A stretch of 64,000 nucleotides of DNA from WRHT01 sp031550525. GTDB taxonomy: Bacteria > Desulfobacterota > Desulfovibrionia > Desulfovibrionales > Desulfovibrionaceae. The stretch spans positions 1-64,000 of the forward strand of contig JAVBON010000006.1 in assembly GCA_031550525.1 (NCBI GenBank), written 5' to 3'. Of this stretch, positions 7,234 through 16,217 are shown in pieces. Under the pieces are notes generated by a model. That model did no database searches and was not told the origin of the DNA. It worked only from the letters and a program-made list of their open reading frames with translations. Each line of letters begins with the position of its first letter. Positions within the stretch are counted from its first letter, which is position 1. The translations under genes and the position numbers were made by a program.

Positions 7234-9318
7234 ATGAAGTTAAAGCTGCGGGCCAAAATTGTTTTGCCTACTTTATGCATATTCATTCTCACCACCTCAT
7301 TTTCCGTATGGTACATACAAAGCCAAAACGCGGCAGCCATAAAATCCGCCACCGAGGAAGCCATCGCCAACGGCCTTGATACCGTCGTGGTGGGGCAAGA
7401 CAGCATGGTATCAGCCATATTTCAGGATCTGGAAGGCATGAGCGGCATTCCGCCCATACTGGCCCTGCTCTCGCCTAACCTGACGGCGGAACAGCATAAG
7501 GCCATTGACGATGAAATAACGTTCTCCTTCAACAACAGGCCATTCTTCAAAAACAAAACCTATTCCTACCTGAATATACTGGATCCTGACGGAAAGGTGT
7601 TGGTAAGCGTAGGCAAGGGCAACCTGGGCAGCAACATAAGCTCGCCCGATGTGCTGCAAGCGGCCGCTAACGGCACACGTACCGTGGGCTACCCGTTAAT
7701 GTTCGATGCCAACGGCAAACATCTGCCCCAGTTAATGGAAAGCAAAGAGAAAAAGACTCTGATTATGCCTTTTGCCGTGCCGGTAAAGGCAAAAGGCCGC
7801 ACCATAGGCATAGTTCAAGCCGGTGTCTACTACGACGTAATTGTTAAAGAATACATAGCCCCCCTGCGCATAGGCAAGGAAGGCCACGCCTTCACGGCAA
7901 TAGGCAAAGGCGAGATACTCTACCATCCGGCCTTTACGCAGGTAATGGCGCCGGTTATGCCAAACGCTCTCACGCCAAAGATGATTCAACAGAAAAACGG
8001 CCGTCTGGAATATACCTGGGGTGGTTACGACTGGCTGGCCATATACAAAACCAGCCCCCTCACCAATTGGACCACCATAGTCAAAATACGGCAGGACGAA
8101 GTTTTTGCGCCTATTACCCAAATAGCCATAAAGGCAGTAGTTATAAACCTCGCCCAACTGGCCGTAACCGCCCTGTGCCTGCTGCTCATCATAAGCCGTG
8201 TTGTTGGCTCGCTTCGTAAAACAGTAAATTACGCGGAGCTTGTGGCAAAAGGCAACCTGGATCAACCTCTGGATATGCAATCCAATGACGAAGTCGGCGC
8301 ATTGGCCAACGCTCTGCGCGGCATGGTGGGCAACCTGCGCTCCATGATAGCCACCAGCGAGGCAAAGGCCGAAGAAGCCAAAGCGCAAACCACGCGCGCG
8401 GAAACCGCCGTGCGCGAGGCGGAGGAAAGCCGCAAACGCGCCGAACAGGCCAGAGTTGAGGGCATACATCAGGCGGCAGCACAACTGCAAGGCTTGGTGG
8501 AAGCTTTGGATAAACACAGTAAAGCCCTGCGCGAGCGCGTTACTCAAGCCGCTGCCGGGGCCGACCACCAGCGCGCCAAGGCCGAGGCCAGCGCGCAGGC
8601 TTTGTCCGACATGAACGAAACCGTGCATAATGTTGGCGGCAGCGCCGCCAAAGCCTCGCAAAGCGCCGAAGAAGCCGAAGCTCAGGCCGAAGGCGGAGCC
8701 AAGGCCGTAGCCGATGTGGCCGCCTCCATTCAAAACGTAAACCAGCAGGCTGGCAAGCTTAAAGAAAGCCTTAACAGCCTCGGCGTAAGGGCCGAAGGCA
8801 TCGGCAAGGTGCTGGACGTAATTACCGATATAGCGGACCAAACCAACCTGCTGGCTCTTAACGCGGCCATAGAGGCGGCCAGAGCGGGCGAGGCCGGGCG
8901 CGGTTTTGCCGTTGTGGCGGACGAAGTGCGCAAACTGGCCGAAAAAACCATGACAGCCACGCGCGAAGTTGGCGAATCCGTAAAGGCCATTCAAGACGGC
9001 ACACGCGGGAACATAATGATAATGGATGAGACCTCGCGCACGGTAGAGCAAACCACCGCTCTGGCCGTAAGCGCCGGAACATCGCTGCGTGATATAGTAA
9101 CCTCTGTAAAAACCAACGCCGCGCATGTGGGACATATTGCCGCAGCCAGCGAAGATCAGGACCATACCAGCAAAGACATCACCAAAAGCATTAAAGAGAT
9201 TACTGATATTTCACTGACCACGGCGGAGCTTATGGACCAGGCCAGAACCGGGCTGGAAGAAGTTACCAAAACCACCGCCGCGCTGCAGAATTTGTTGCAA
9301 AAACTGAAAGAAAACTAA
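7234..9318 (+). CDS. Methyl-accepting chemotaxis protein with periplasmic sensor domain
   Basis: A 694-residue transmembrane chemoreceptor that controls CheA/CheW at the cell pole. ATG 7234 follows AGGAG by five bases. Layout: transmembrane helix 1 (about 8-27), a periplasmic Cache-like ligand domain (about 30-300), transmembrane helix 2 (about 302-326), a HAMP linker, a long Ala/Glu-rich coiled coil, and the highly conserved signalling tip around 535-573 (DQTNLLALNAAIEAARAG, then GRGFAVVADEVRKLAEK). There is no C-terminal CheR/CheB pentapeptide, so adaptation would rely on other receptors. The ligand is unknown. It has its own hairpin terminator and no neighbouring che genes. Confidence 0.92.
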   Translation: MKLKLRAKIVLPTLCIFILTTSFSVWYIQSQNAAAIKSATEEAIANGLDTVVVGQDSMVSAIFQDLEGMSGIPPILALLSPNLTAEQHKAIDDEITFSFNNRPFFKNKTYSYLNILDPDGKVLVSVGKGNLGSNISSPDVLQAAANGTRTVGYPLMFDANGKHLPQLMESKEKKTLIMPFAVPVKAKGRTIGIVQAGVYYDVIVKEYIAPLRIGKEGHAFTAIGKGEILYHPAFTQVMAPVMPNALTPKMIQQKNGRLEYTWGGYDWLAIYKTSPLTNWTTIVKIRQDEVFAPITQIAIKAVVINLAQLAVTALCLLLIISRVVGSLRKTVNYAELVAKGNLDQPLDMQSNDEVGALANALRGMVGNLRSMIATSEAKAEEAKAQTTRAETAVREAEESRKRAEQARVEGIHQAAAQLQGLVEALDKHSKALRERVTQAAAGADHQRAKAEASAQALSDMNETVHNVGGSAAKASQSAEEAEAQAEGGAKAVADVAASIQNVNQQAGKLKESLNSLGVRAEGIGKVLDVITDIADQTNLLALNAAIEAARAGEAGRGFAVVADEVRKLAEKTMTATREVGESVKAIQDGTRGNIMIMDETSRTVEQTTALAVSAGTSLRDIVTSVKTNAAHVGHIAAASEDQDHTSKDITKSIKEITDISLTTAELMDQARTGLEEVTKTTAALQNLLQKLKEN

Positions 9319-9365
9319 TGCGCATGGCTGGCGTAAACAAGCCGCGCATTAAAGCATTATGAGCA

Positions 9366-9403
9366 GCCCGTCTTTTGCCTGCACGGCATGGCAAAAGACG
9401 GGC
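9366..9403 (+). terminator. Hairpin downstream of the chemoreceptor gene
   Basis: GCCCGTCTTTTGCC (9366-9379) pairs perfectly with GGCAAAAGACGGGC (9390-9403) around a ten-base loop. No real T tract follows, so termination strength is uncertain. The rest of the 9319-9621 gap shows no gene. Confidence 0.55.
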
Positions 9404-9621
9404 CTGGTTTACTAACGGCAAAACCGTCTGGCCCGGTGCTTACAGCGACGCCGAAATCAGTTTCGCCAGCGGCCCCGTAAGGATTAACAATCATCATTAA
9501 TTAAAAACTCATTGTTTGTTCTTTGACCAAATGGAAAAAGCTGGCTAAAAAAATACCGCCAGCAATTCATGCCTTGCGCGGCAAAATGCCTTAGCGCCTC
9601 TTATCTGACGGGTAAAAAACG

Positions 9622-10338
9622 ATGTACACTAGCGATATTCAAGTTTGCGTGAGCCATACGGACAACCAGGGCAAGTTGAAACTGGTTTCTGCCCTTGATA
9701 TGATGCAGGATTGCACCCATAACTGGCTGCGCTCCGAGCCGGGTTTTGTTGGCTACATGCGCGCGAACGGGCTGGCCATGCTGGTTGTGTCGCGTCAGGT
9801 TGATGTGGTGCGCTTGCCTGAATACGGCGAAAAGCTGGAGGTACGCACAAGCGTTTATGACCGCCGTAAATTTTTCGGCTACAGAAACACCTGCATTTAC
9901 GACGAGCAAAACAAGCCCTGCCTGCTAAGCTGGTGCATAGGCGTGTTTGTCGTGGTACAATCCGGCAGGCCCGCGCGGGTGCCGCAAGAGGTTACCGACG
10001 CGCTGACCATGGATGCCCCTGCTGATATGGAATATGCCGACAAAACAATAACCCTGCCGGAAAACGGCCTGCAAAGCCTTGCCCCCATACCGGTCAGAAA
10101 ATTTGACATAGATCTCAACCAGCATATGAACAACGCTCGCTACGTGCAGGCTTCGGCCGAATATTTGCCGCATCCATACCCGGTATCAAGGGTGCGCATG
10201 GAATTCAGGGCAGCGGCCAAGCTTGGCGATACCCTCTACCCTTCAATAGCCGAACAAAACGGCGCGCACATTGTGATGCTGGCGGATCAGAACGGAAAAC
10301 CCTACACAATAACGGAATTTACAGGCGTGGCGCGCTGA
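9622..10338 (+). CDS. Acyl-ACP thioesterase (FatA/FatB-like double hotdog)
   Basis: Releases fatty acids from acyl carrier protein. The 238 residues form two hotdog halves: the first (about 1-130) contains the hot-dog helix sequence SALDMMQDCTHNW, and the second (about 145-238) contains DIDLNQHMNNARYV, the D-x-N-x-H-x-NN-x-x-Y motif that supplies the catalytic Asn and His in plant and bacterial acyl-ACP thioesterases. The Shine-Dalgarno before ATG 9622 is weak. The gene stands alone. The last 20 bases of coding sequence are the start of a 35-base unit that is duplicated just past the stop. Confidence 0.85.
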   Translation: MYTSDIQVCVSHTDNQGKLKLVSALDMMQDCTHNWLRSEPGFVGYMRANGLAMLVVSRQVDVVRLPEYGEKLEVRTSVYDRRKFFGYRNTCIYDEQNKPCLLSWCIGVFVVVQSGRPARVPQEVTDALTMDAPADMEYADKTITLPENGLQSLAPIPVRKFDIDLNQHMNNARYVQASAEYLPHPYPVSRVRMEFRAAAKLGDTLYPSIAEQNGAHIVMLADQNGKPYTITEFTGVAR

Positions 10339-10381
10339 GCAGGCTGACGGAATTTACAGGCGTGGCCTGGCGAGCAGGCTG
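10312..10381 (+). repeat. Tandem duplication of a 35-base unit covering the thioesterase stop
   Basis: ACGGAATTTACAGGCGTGGC occurs at 10312-10331 and again, identical, at 10347-10366. The following 14 to 15 bases also match closely (both end GAGCAGGCT). The first copy encodes the protein's last residues and stop; the second is noncoding. Confidence 0.8.
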
Positions 10382-10476
10382 GATGAACCTGACAGGTGAC
10401 GAACCATCATGTATTCGGCGACCTGCACGCCGCCATTCAAACCGCCGGGGCAAACCTTACCCAAAGACATTAAAAT

Positions 10477-11232
10477 TTATTTGCGCTTCAGGCGTTGCTT
10501 GAAGCCGCGCATAAACTTTTGAATCCTGCCCTTCAGCACGATATAGGCAAAAGCCATGCGCTCCAGCGGGCCTTGCAACGGCAAATCCATGCCATACCAC
10601 TTTTTCACGGTTAAAGCGTCTTTGGCCTTGCCGGTACAGGCAAAACCCACCCAAGACAAGTCTATAAGCTTCATGCCGGCGTCTGTGATTATAAAATTGG
10701 AAGGGTTGCAGTCGCCCAGCGCCATACCATAGCGGTGCAACTCGCCTAGCGCCGTCAACATGGCTTTATGGTGCAGCGGAAAATTTTCGTCTCCGATACT
10801 TCCCAGATTTGTACCCGCAATATATTCCATAACAACAAAGCTTTCTTTGCGTATAAAACCTCCGCGCTTTTCGGCCGTAAGGTAAATATCGGGCACTACC
10901 TTGCAACCGCGCTCAATGGCCCTGCGTATCTGCTTCATCTGGTTGGAATAAAAAGGGCCGCGCAATACCCGCCAAAGCTTGTTTTCAAAATGCCTGGGCA
11001 CTTCCCAATCGTGTTTCACCACAAAGGAGCGGCCTTCGTATTTCACCAGCGCAACCCTGTGCTCTTTATTCAAAAGCGAAAAATCATGCGCGGGCAGATC
11101 GCCGCGCTCAAAGTCGCGCCAGATCTTTTCATAATCATAGCCGTCATTTTTGAGGAATATGTCATAACCGTCCTTCTGCTTTAAAATCATTTCACCGGAA
11201 GGTTTTACGGTCTTTATTGCGGCTTTGGTCAT
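10477..11232 (-). CDS. Lipopolysaccharide core heptose kinase-like protein (RfaY/WaaY family)
   Basis: A 251-residue small-molecule kinase with the eukaryotic-like kinase fold, probably phosphorylating a heptose of the LPS inner core on the cytoplasmic side. Visible motifs are the ATP-binding lysine in FVVKHDW (about residue 72), the hinge VVMEYIAG, the catalytic loop LGDCNPSNF with the essential Asp and Asn (about 173-181), and the metal-binding Asp in LIDLSW. The basic C-terminus (KRKxxRK-like) may touch the membrane. A Shine-Dalgarno AAAGG lies six bases before the ATG. No other LPS genes are adjacent, so the exact substrate is inferred from the family. Confidence 0.8.
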   Translation of the reverse strand: MTKAAIKTVKPSGEMILKQKDGYDIFLKNDGYDYEKIWRDFERGDLPAHDFSLLNKEHRVALVKYEGRSFVVKHDWEVPRHFENKLWRVLRGPFYSNQMKQIRRAIERGCKVVPDIYLTAEKRGGFIRKESFVVMEYIAGTNLGSIGDENFPLHHKAMLTALGELHRYGMALGDCNPSNFIITDAGMKLIDLSWVGFACTGKAKDALTVKKWYGMDLPLQGPLERMAFAYIVLKGRIQKFMRGFKQRLKRK

Positions 11233-11594
11233 TTGAAACCTTTAAAAAACGGAATAATCTGTTATACTGTGTGCAATATCGGCAAAAGGCCGTGGGTATT
11301 CGGCAAACCGGATAATATAATTGTCATAAAACCACAGCAAAGTAAAATGGCATAATTCAAAAATGCGTCATGCGCGGGCTATGCCTAACGGCAGGCACAC
11401 ACCCGTAAAGGCAGTGCACTGTAACACATGGAAAAAATGACATAACCCGCGTTGCTGAAAAGCTTGTTTTATTAGTTACACGCTGGCAACACCGGCAATC
11501 TTGAGCGTCAGGGCAGGTTTAACAGATATGCCGGGCAGCTTTGGCTGATTGAGGGATCTATAAGCAACAATTCTATTAACAACAGGAGGTTTTA
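11233..11594. other. Divergent intergenic region between the kinase gene and hdeD-like gene
   Basis: 362 bases between two divergent genes, so promoters for both must lie here. I see no gene and no clear operator. A strong Shine-Dalgarno (AGGAGG) for the plus-strand gene lies at its right end. Confidence 0.5.
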
Positions 11595-12155
11595 ATGCAA
11601 ACCCCAAAGTATAAGTTTGAAGAATGCGTGCGTTGCGAATGGGGCTGGTTCGCTTTACGCGGCGGCATCTCTATTCTGTTCGGTTTTATGGCTATAGTAT
11701 GGCCCATGGCCACGCTTTGGGCTTTGGCCATATTATGGGGCGCCTTTGTGCTTACGGATGGAATCTTCGCTTTTGTGGTAAGCTGGCGCATGCATAGAAA
11801 AGGCGTGCGTTGGTGGCCATATATCCTTTTTGGCGTAACAGGCGTGGTGGCGGGCATTGTAACCTTCGCCTGGCCCGGCATAACCGCCATAGTGCTTTTA
11901 TACATAATCGCCATTTGGGCCTTGATTGGCGGCATAAACCAGATAGTTGCCGCAGTGCGCCTGCGCCATGTGATAGATAGCGAATGGCTGCTTGGCCTTG
12001 CCGGCGTTATCAGCCTGCTGTTCGGCCTGCTTATACTGCTGCGGCCCATACCCGAAGGCATTATAGCCATAGGCTGGCTGGTAGGCTTTTACGCTCTCAC
12101 AATTGGCATGATGCAGATTATTGTAGCCTTCAAAATAAAGAATAAAGCCAAATAA
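11595..12155 (+). CDS. HdeD-family (DUF308) inner-membrane protein
   Basis: A 186-residue membrane protein with six predicted transmembrane helices in three repeated pairs, the pattern of HdeD, which is linked to acid resistance in Escherichia coli. The helices fall at about 20-38, 42-64, 74-92, 96-118, 130-148 and 153-177. Short charged loops follow the helices and the C-terminus is basic (KIKNKAK). AACAGGAGG gives a strong ribosome binding site. It stands alone with a long hairpin after the stop. The molecular role is unknown even in the family. Confidence 0.85.
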   Translation: MQTPKYKFEECVRCEWGWFALRGGISILFGFMAIVWPMATLWALAILWGAFVLTDGIFAFVVSWRMHRKGVRWWPYILFGVTGVVAGIVTFAWPGITAIVLLYIIAIWALIGGINQIVAAVRLRHVIDSEWLLGLAGVISLLFGLLILLRPIPEGIIAIGWLVGFYALTIGMMQIIVAFKIKNKAK

Positions 12156-12197
12156 TCCCAAGTCAGCCATAACGCATAAAGCGCTAATTGGACATTG

Positions 12198-12241
12198 GCA
12201 AACACAAACGCGGTGTTAAAATACGCCGCGTTTGTGTTTGC
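12198..12241 (+). terminator. Long perfect hairpin after the HdeD gene
   Basis: A 16-bp perfect stem: GCAAACACAAACGCGG (12198-12213) with its complement at 12226-12241 and a 12-base loop. There is no T tract after it, so it may act as a transcript 3' end stabiliser instead. Confidence 0.55.
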
Positions 12242-12595
12242 AGGCATGCTTCAAATAAAGTTAAAGTATTAGTTTAATGCGCTGTTAACATTTTATATTT
12301 GCTGATAATTCACCATAACCTCGCGCGAGCTTTGGGGGCCATGGCCTGCACAAGGCACCCGCCCTACCTGCAAAATAACCAGCTTTAAAGTCACTTTACC
12401 ATGTATGCTAATCGTTCGGCGCATTGCGGATGTTGTTTGTTTCGCTGCTTATTCTCATTCAAAGGGTCCAAGCCGTAATTGTTTAAGCCGTAAAAATGCC
12501 GCATTTCCTGCGGCAGTAGCCCATATCAGGTTTTATCTCATTGCCCATATGGCTGCGTTGTTGTATTTATACGCACCACTGTACAGGAGCCTGAA
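12242..12595. other. Intergenic stretch without a gene
   Basis: 354 bases upstream of the PaaI-type thioesterase. A 69-codon open frame here has no ribosome binding site or coding character. A+T-rich around 12250-12310, a possible promoter zone. Confidence 0.45.
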
Positions 12596-13021
12596 ATGCA
12601 ACACCCGGAAATAATGGAACATATAAAAAGCTGTGACCAAATGGCCATATACCTTGGCATAGAGCCTCTGGAATGCAGCGATGGTTACGGCAAAGCCTCC
12701 ATGCCGCTGGATAAGCGCCACCTTAACGGCACGGGCATTGCGCACGGCGGGGCCATATTTTCTCTGGCCGACGTGGCCCTTGCACTGGCAGCCCTTAGCC
12801 ATGGCAATATGGCTGTGACGCTCAACCTTAACATCTCGTATATCAACCCTGGCAAACAGGGGCCGTTGCTGGCCGAAGCCAAAGAGATAAGCGCCTCCAG
12901 CCGTATTTCGCATTACGAAATAATTATTCGCGACGCGGCCGGACAAATAGCGGCCCATTGTAGCGGCATGGCCTACCACAAAAAGGAGCGTTTTTCTCCG
13001 CAATGTTACGCCTTGCTTTAA
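12596..13021 (+). CDS. PaaI-family hotdog thioesterase
   Basis: A 141-residue single hotdog domain that hydrolyses acyl- or aryl-CoA thioesters. The family motif is clear: GTGIAHGGAIFSLADVA (about residues 46-62), where HGG and the following Asp are the active-site residues of PaaI enzymes. AGGAG precedes the ATG by about six bases. It is monocistronic. A phenylacetate-CoA ligase is encoded about 9.5 kb away, so a role in clearing stalled aromatic CoA esters is possible but unproven. Confidence 0.85.
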   Translation: MQHPEIMEHIKSCDQMAIYLGIEPLECSDGYGKASMPLDKRHLNGTGIAHGGAIFSLADVALALAALSHGNMAVTLNLNISYINPGKQGPLLAEAKEISASSRISHYEIIIRDAAGQIAAHCSGMAYHKKERFSPQCYALL

Positions 13022-13145
13022 CATAAACAGCTGGCGGGCTAAAACATCTTGGCGCAAGCGCGTGGTAAATAACGGCAGGCCGACCGCATATTGACTTTTC
13101 AGCATTAGTAATTAAGGGTTACGCAATATTTATAAGGAGTTTTAC

Positions 13146-13502
13146 ATGGCATACGACATCAGGCTGGTAAAAATAATTACCGGCGAAATGATTATAGGCA
13201 AATACGATGCAACCAAAAACGCGCTTACGGATATTGCCGTGCTGCAAACCATACCCACCCAGCAGGGTGTGCAGATGATGCTGCTCCCATACGGCTACCC
13301 CTTTGATCAGGACTTTAACGGCGAGATAGCTTACAGCCATGTGCTCTACACTTACAAAAAATATCCTGAAGACCTGAACACCAAATACATGGAAGCGGTG
13401 TCCAACCTTACCCTCAGCAGCGGAGGCCTTGGCGGGCTGGATCTTAAAAACCCGGCAGGCGGCGCGGGTAAGGATTTTGCCGGGATCATACGCGGTAAAT
13501 AG
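13146..13502 (+). CDS. Conserved-looking small protein, possible Sm-like fold, function unknown
   Basis: 118 residues, with a strong ribosome binding site (TAAGGAG). The N-terminal two thirds alternate strands in a way that recalls a small beta-barrel (VKIITGEMIIGKYD, then LLPYGYP), as in Sm-like proteins. The C-terminal part is Gly-rich (SSGGLGGLDLKNPAGGAG) and probably flexible. There is no signal peptide or membrane segment. It lies alone between the thioesterase and the radical SAM gene. The fold suggestion is weak. Confidence 0.7.
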   Translation: MAYDIRLVKIITGEMIIGKYDATKNALTDIAVLQTIPTQQGVQMMLLPYGYPFDQDFNGEIAYSHVLYTYKKYPEDLNTKYMEAVSNLTLSSGGLGGLDLKNPAGGAGKDFAGIIRGK

Positions 13503-13521
13503 AACTTTTTGTGACTTCGGC

Positions 13522-13560
13522 CAAAAGGGGCGGGCCTGTTGCAGGCCTCGCCTCCTTTTG
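13522..13560 (+). terminator. Imperfect terminator-like hairpin
   Basis: CAAAAGG.GCG.GCCTG pairs with CAGGC..CGC..CCTTTTG around a TTG loop, with small internal mismatches. It sits 20 bases past the small protein's stop. Confidence 0.45.
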
Positions 13561-13597
13561 CTGTTACATCCATATTTAGCCGATAACGGACGTACAT

Positions 13598-16207
13598 TTG
13601 CGACATCTTTTAAGTATTTTACCAAAACCCAGCCGTTATGTGGGCATTGAAGAAGGCGCCGCGCACAAAAACAAAAAAGACGTGCGCCTGCATGTGGCCC
13701 TGGCTTTTCCAGACATGTACGAAGTGGGCATGTCCTACCTGGGGCAAAAAATTCTATACGGCCTTGTTAACGAGGTTCCGCATTGGTGGGCGGAGCGCGT
13801 ATTCACGCCCTGCGCCGAGGCAGGGGCCATTCTTAAAGCGCACAACGCGCCGCTTTGCAGCCTGGAGTCGGATACGCCGCTGGCGGAATTTGATCTTGTG
13901 GGCTTCAGCCTTACGCATGAGCTATGCTACACCAATATCCTTTATATGCTGGATCTGGCGGGAATACCCTTTTATGCCGCCGAGCGGCTGGATGGCGGCT
14001 GGCCCCTGGTTATAGCGGGCGGCGGCTGCACCTTGGCGGCGGAGCCGGTTGCCCCGTTTTTCGATGCCATGCTGCTGGGCGACGGCGAGGCGGTTTTGCC
14101 GGAACTGCTAAAACTTTTGGAACAATCCAAGGCCGAAGGCTGGAGTAAAAGTCATTTTCTGGAGCAGGCCGCTAAAATTCCCAGCGTGTACGTGCCAATG
14201 TTTTTTGCGGCGCCGGACGGCAAAACAGCGCAGCCCCTTAAAAGCGATTACACGCATGTAACCCGTGCCGCCGTAAGCGGCCTTGAGCAAAGCCGTTACC
14301 CCGTGCGCCAGGTTATTCCTTTTGGGGCCGTGCATAACCGCCTTACCCTGGAGATTGCGCGCGGCTGTACGCGCGGCTGCCGCTTTTGCCAGGCCGGAAT
14401 GATCTACCGCCCGGCACGCGAGCGCAAGGTTGATGCGCTGGAAACCCTTTTGGGGCAATGCCTGTCCGGTACTGGTTACGACGACGTATCCTACCTTTCC
14501 CTCAGCACCGGCGACTTTTCGGCCCTTAAAACTTTTTTCAACGCAACTATAGATCGCTGCGCCGCAGAGCAAATTTCCGTATCGCTCCCCTCTTTGCGCG
14601 TGGGCTCCATTGACGACTCCATTATGGAGCGCATGGCTGGCATACGCCGCACCGGCGCCACCCTTGCGCCGGAAGCGGGCAGCCAGCGCCTGCGCGACGT
14701 TATAAACAAAGGCGTTACCGAAGAAGACGTCATTCTGCACGCCCGCAAGCTTTTTGAGCACGGCTGGCAGCAGATAAAACTCTACTTCATGATCGGCCTG
14801 CCCACCGAGACCGACGAAGACCTGCTCGCCATAATCGACCTGTGCCGCAAGGTGCGCGATTCCGCAGGGCCAGGCATAAAACGCCTGCAGGTCACGGCCT
14901 CGGTATCGCCCTTTGTGCCCAAACCGCACACGCCGTTCCAGTGGGAGCCGCAAATTTCGCTGGACGAAATACGCCGCCGCGTCGGCCTGCTTTTAACCGC
15001 CGCCAAGCAGGAAAAACGCGTTAAACTGCGCTGGCACGAGCCGGATATGAGCTTTTTGGAAGGCATATTCTCGCGCGGCGACAGGCGCTTGAGCCAGGTG
15101 GTGGAAAAAGCCTACGCCAAAGGAGCCATTTTCAGCTCATGGATAGAGCATTTTCAACTGGCCCCATGGCTTGAGGCCATGCAGGAAGCCATGCTCGACC
15201 CGCTGGAATACGCCGGAGCGCGTGATACCGAAGCGCCGTTGCCATGGGACCACCTGCACAGCGGTATAAATCGCTCTTTTCTGCTGCGCGAGCGCGAGCG
15301 GGCTTTTAACGGCAAAGTTACGGACGACTGCCGCTACGCCGCCTGCCGCCAGTGCGGGGCCTGCGATACTGCCGCAGGGCCATCCAACCTGCCCAAACGT
15401 TTTGCCGGCGAAAGCTTTGGCAACATCCTCAACTTTAGCCAGCGCGATCAGGAATCGCACGGCGTAAAGCTGGATCAATACGGCCGCGTGATTACCAGAG
15501 ATATGCCTGAAAGCGGCAAGCAGTCTCTGCCGCCCGCCATAGCGGGCAGCCTTACGCAAAAGGTGGCCCATTACCGCGTCTGGTACGCAAAAACCGGCGC
15601 GGCCACCAGCCTTAGCCAGTTGGAATTGCAAGCCATATTCGAGCGGGCCATGCGCCGGGGCAAGCTGCCGCTGGCCTTCAGCCAAGGCTTCAAGCCGGCC
15701 CCGCTGGTGTCTTTTGCCCGAGCCCTGCCCGTTGGCGTTGCCAGCCACGCTGAATGGCTAAGCCTGTACCTGCGCGAAAACGTGCCGGCCAATCAGGTGC
15801 TTGGCGTATTTACACAACTCCCCTTGGGGCTTGAAATAACCCACGTGCAAAAACTGCCTGCCGGGCAAAGACCGGATGAAGCCGCGCTTGAGCATTACCG
15901 CCTGCAATGGAGCGGCCCTGAAGAAGGTCTGGCTTACTTCGAGCGCGCCTGCGCCGCTTTTGGCCGCGCCCCGAATATAAGCTGGGTGAAAAAAGGCAAA
16001 AAGCATGATAAGGAGCTGGAGTTGGGCAGTATGCTGCGTAACCTGCGCCAAATAGCACCCGGCGTATATGAGCTTGATTTCGACTGGTCCGGCGGCTACG
16101 CCTCGCCTCTGGCTATTACGCGAGCGGCGCTGGGCCTGGCTTTGGAAGAAAACGACGAGTTTTTTTCCGCGCATGAGATTCTGCTGACCAAGCTGGGGCA
16201 GAAATAA
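13598..16207 (+). CDS. Radical SAM protein fused to DUF2344 (TIGR03960/TIGR03936 type)
   Basis: An 869-residue iron-sulfur enzyme of unknown reaction. N-terminal region about 1-245, then the radical SAM core with the cluster motif C257, C261, C264 in ARGCTRGCRFCQAG and the downstream GSIDDSIMERM and APEAGSQRLRDVINKG segments. A C-rich patch (ACRQCGACDTAAG) follows near 585, and the C-terminal part (about 660-869) is the DUF2344 domain, which in many bacteria is a separate gene. The start is TTG 13598, chosen because LLSILPKPSRYVG is the conserved beginning of the family; the Shine-Dalgarno is weak. The M16 peptidase gene follows after 10 bases. Confidence 0.88.
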   Translation: MRHLLSILPKPSRYVGIEEGAAHKNKKDVRLHVALAFPDMYEVGMSYLGQKILYGLVNEVPHWWAERVFTPCAEAGAILKAHNAPLCSLESDTPLAEFDLVGFSLTHELCYTNILYMLDLAGIPFYAAERLDGGWPLVIAGGGCTLAAEPVAPFFDAMLLGDGEAVLPELLKLLEQSKAEGWSKSHFLEQAAKIPSVYVPMFFAAPDGKTAQPLKSDYTHVTRAAVSGLEQSRYPVRQVIPFGAVHNRLTLEIARGCTRGCRFCQAGMIYRPARERKVDALETLLGQCLSGTGYDDVSYLSLSTGDFSALKTFFNATIDRCAAEQISVSLPSLRVGSIDDSIMERMAGIRRTGATLAPEAGSQRLRDVINKGVTEEDVILHARKLFEHGWQQIKLYFMIGLPTETDEDLLAIIDLCRKVRDSAGPGIKRLQVTASVSPFVPKPHTPFQWEPQISLDEIRRRVGLLLTAAKQEKRVKLRWHEPDMSFLEGIFSRGDRRLSQVVEKAYAKGAIFSSWIEHFQLAPWLEAMQEAMLDPLEYAGARDTEAPLPWDHLHSGINRSFLLRERERAFNGKVTDDCRYAACRQCGACDTAAGPSNLPKRFAGESFGNILNFSQRDQESHGVKLDQYGRVITRDMPESGKQSLPPAIAGSLTQKVAHYRVWYAKTGAATSLSQLELQAIFERAMRRGKLPLAFSQGFKPAPLVSFARALPVGVASHAEWLSLYLRENVPANQVLGVFTQLPLGLEITHVQKLPAGQRPDEAALEHYRLQWSGPEEGLAYFERACAAFGRAPNISWVKKGKKHDKELELGSMLRNLRQIAPGVYELDFDWSGGYASPLAITRAALGLALEENDEFFSAHEILLTKLGQK

Positions 16208-16217
16208 CGGAGTTTTT

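Noticed and set aside
7732..9165. A 477-codon open frame antisense to the chemoreceptor gene
   Set aside because: It is the mirror of a G+C-biased, Ala-rich coding sequence. Its composition (Tyr, Gly, His-rich) is that of a shadow frame and there is no ribosome binding site.
12405..12614. A 69-codon frame before the PaaI-type gene
   Set aside because: No ribosome binding site, runs into the real gene's start, no coding character.
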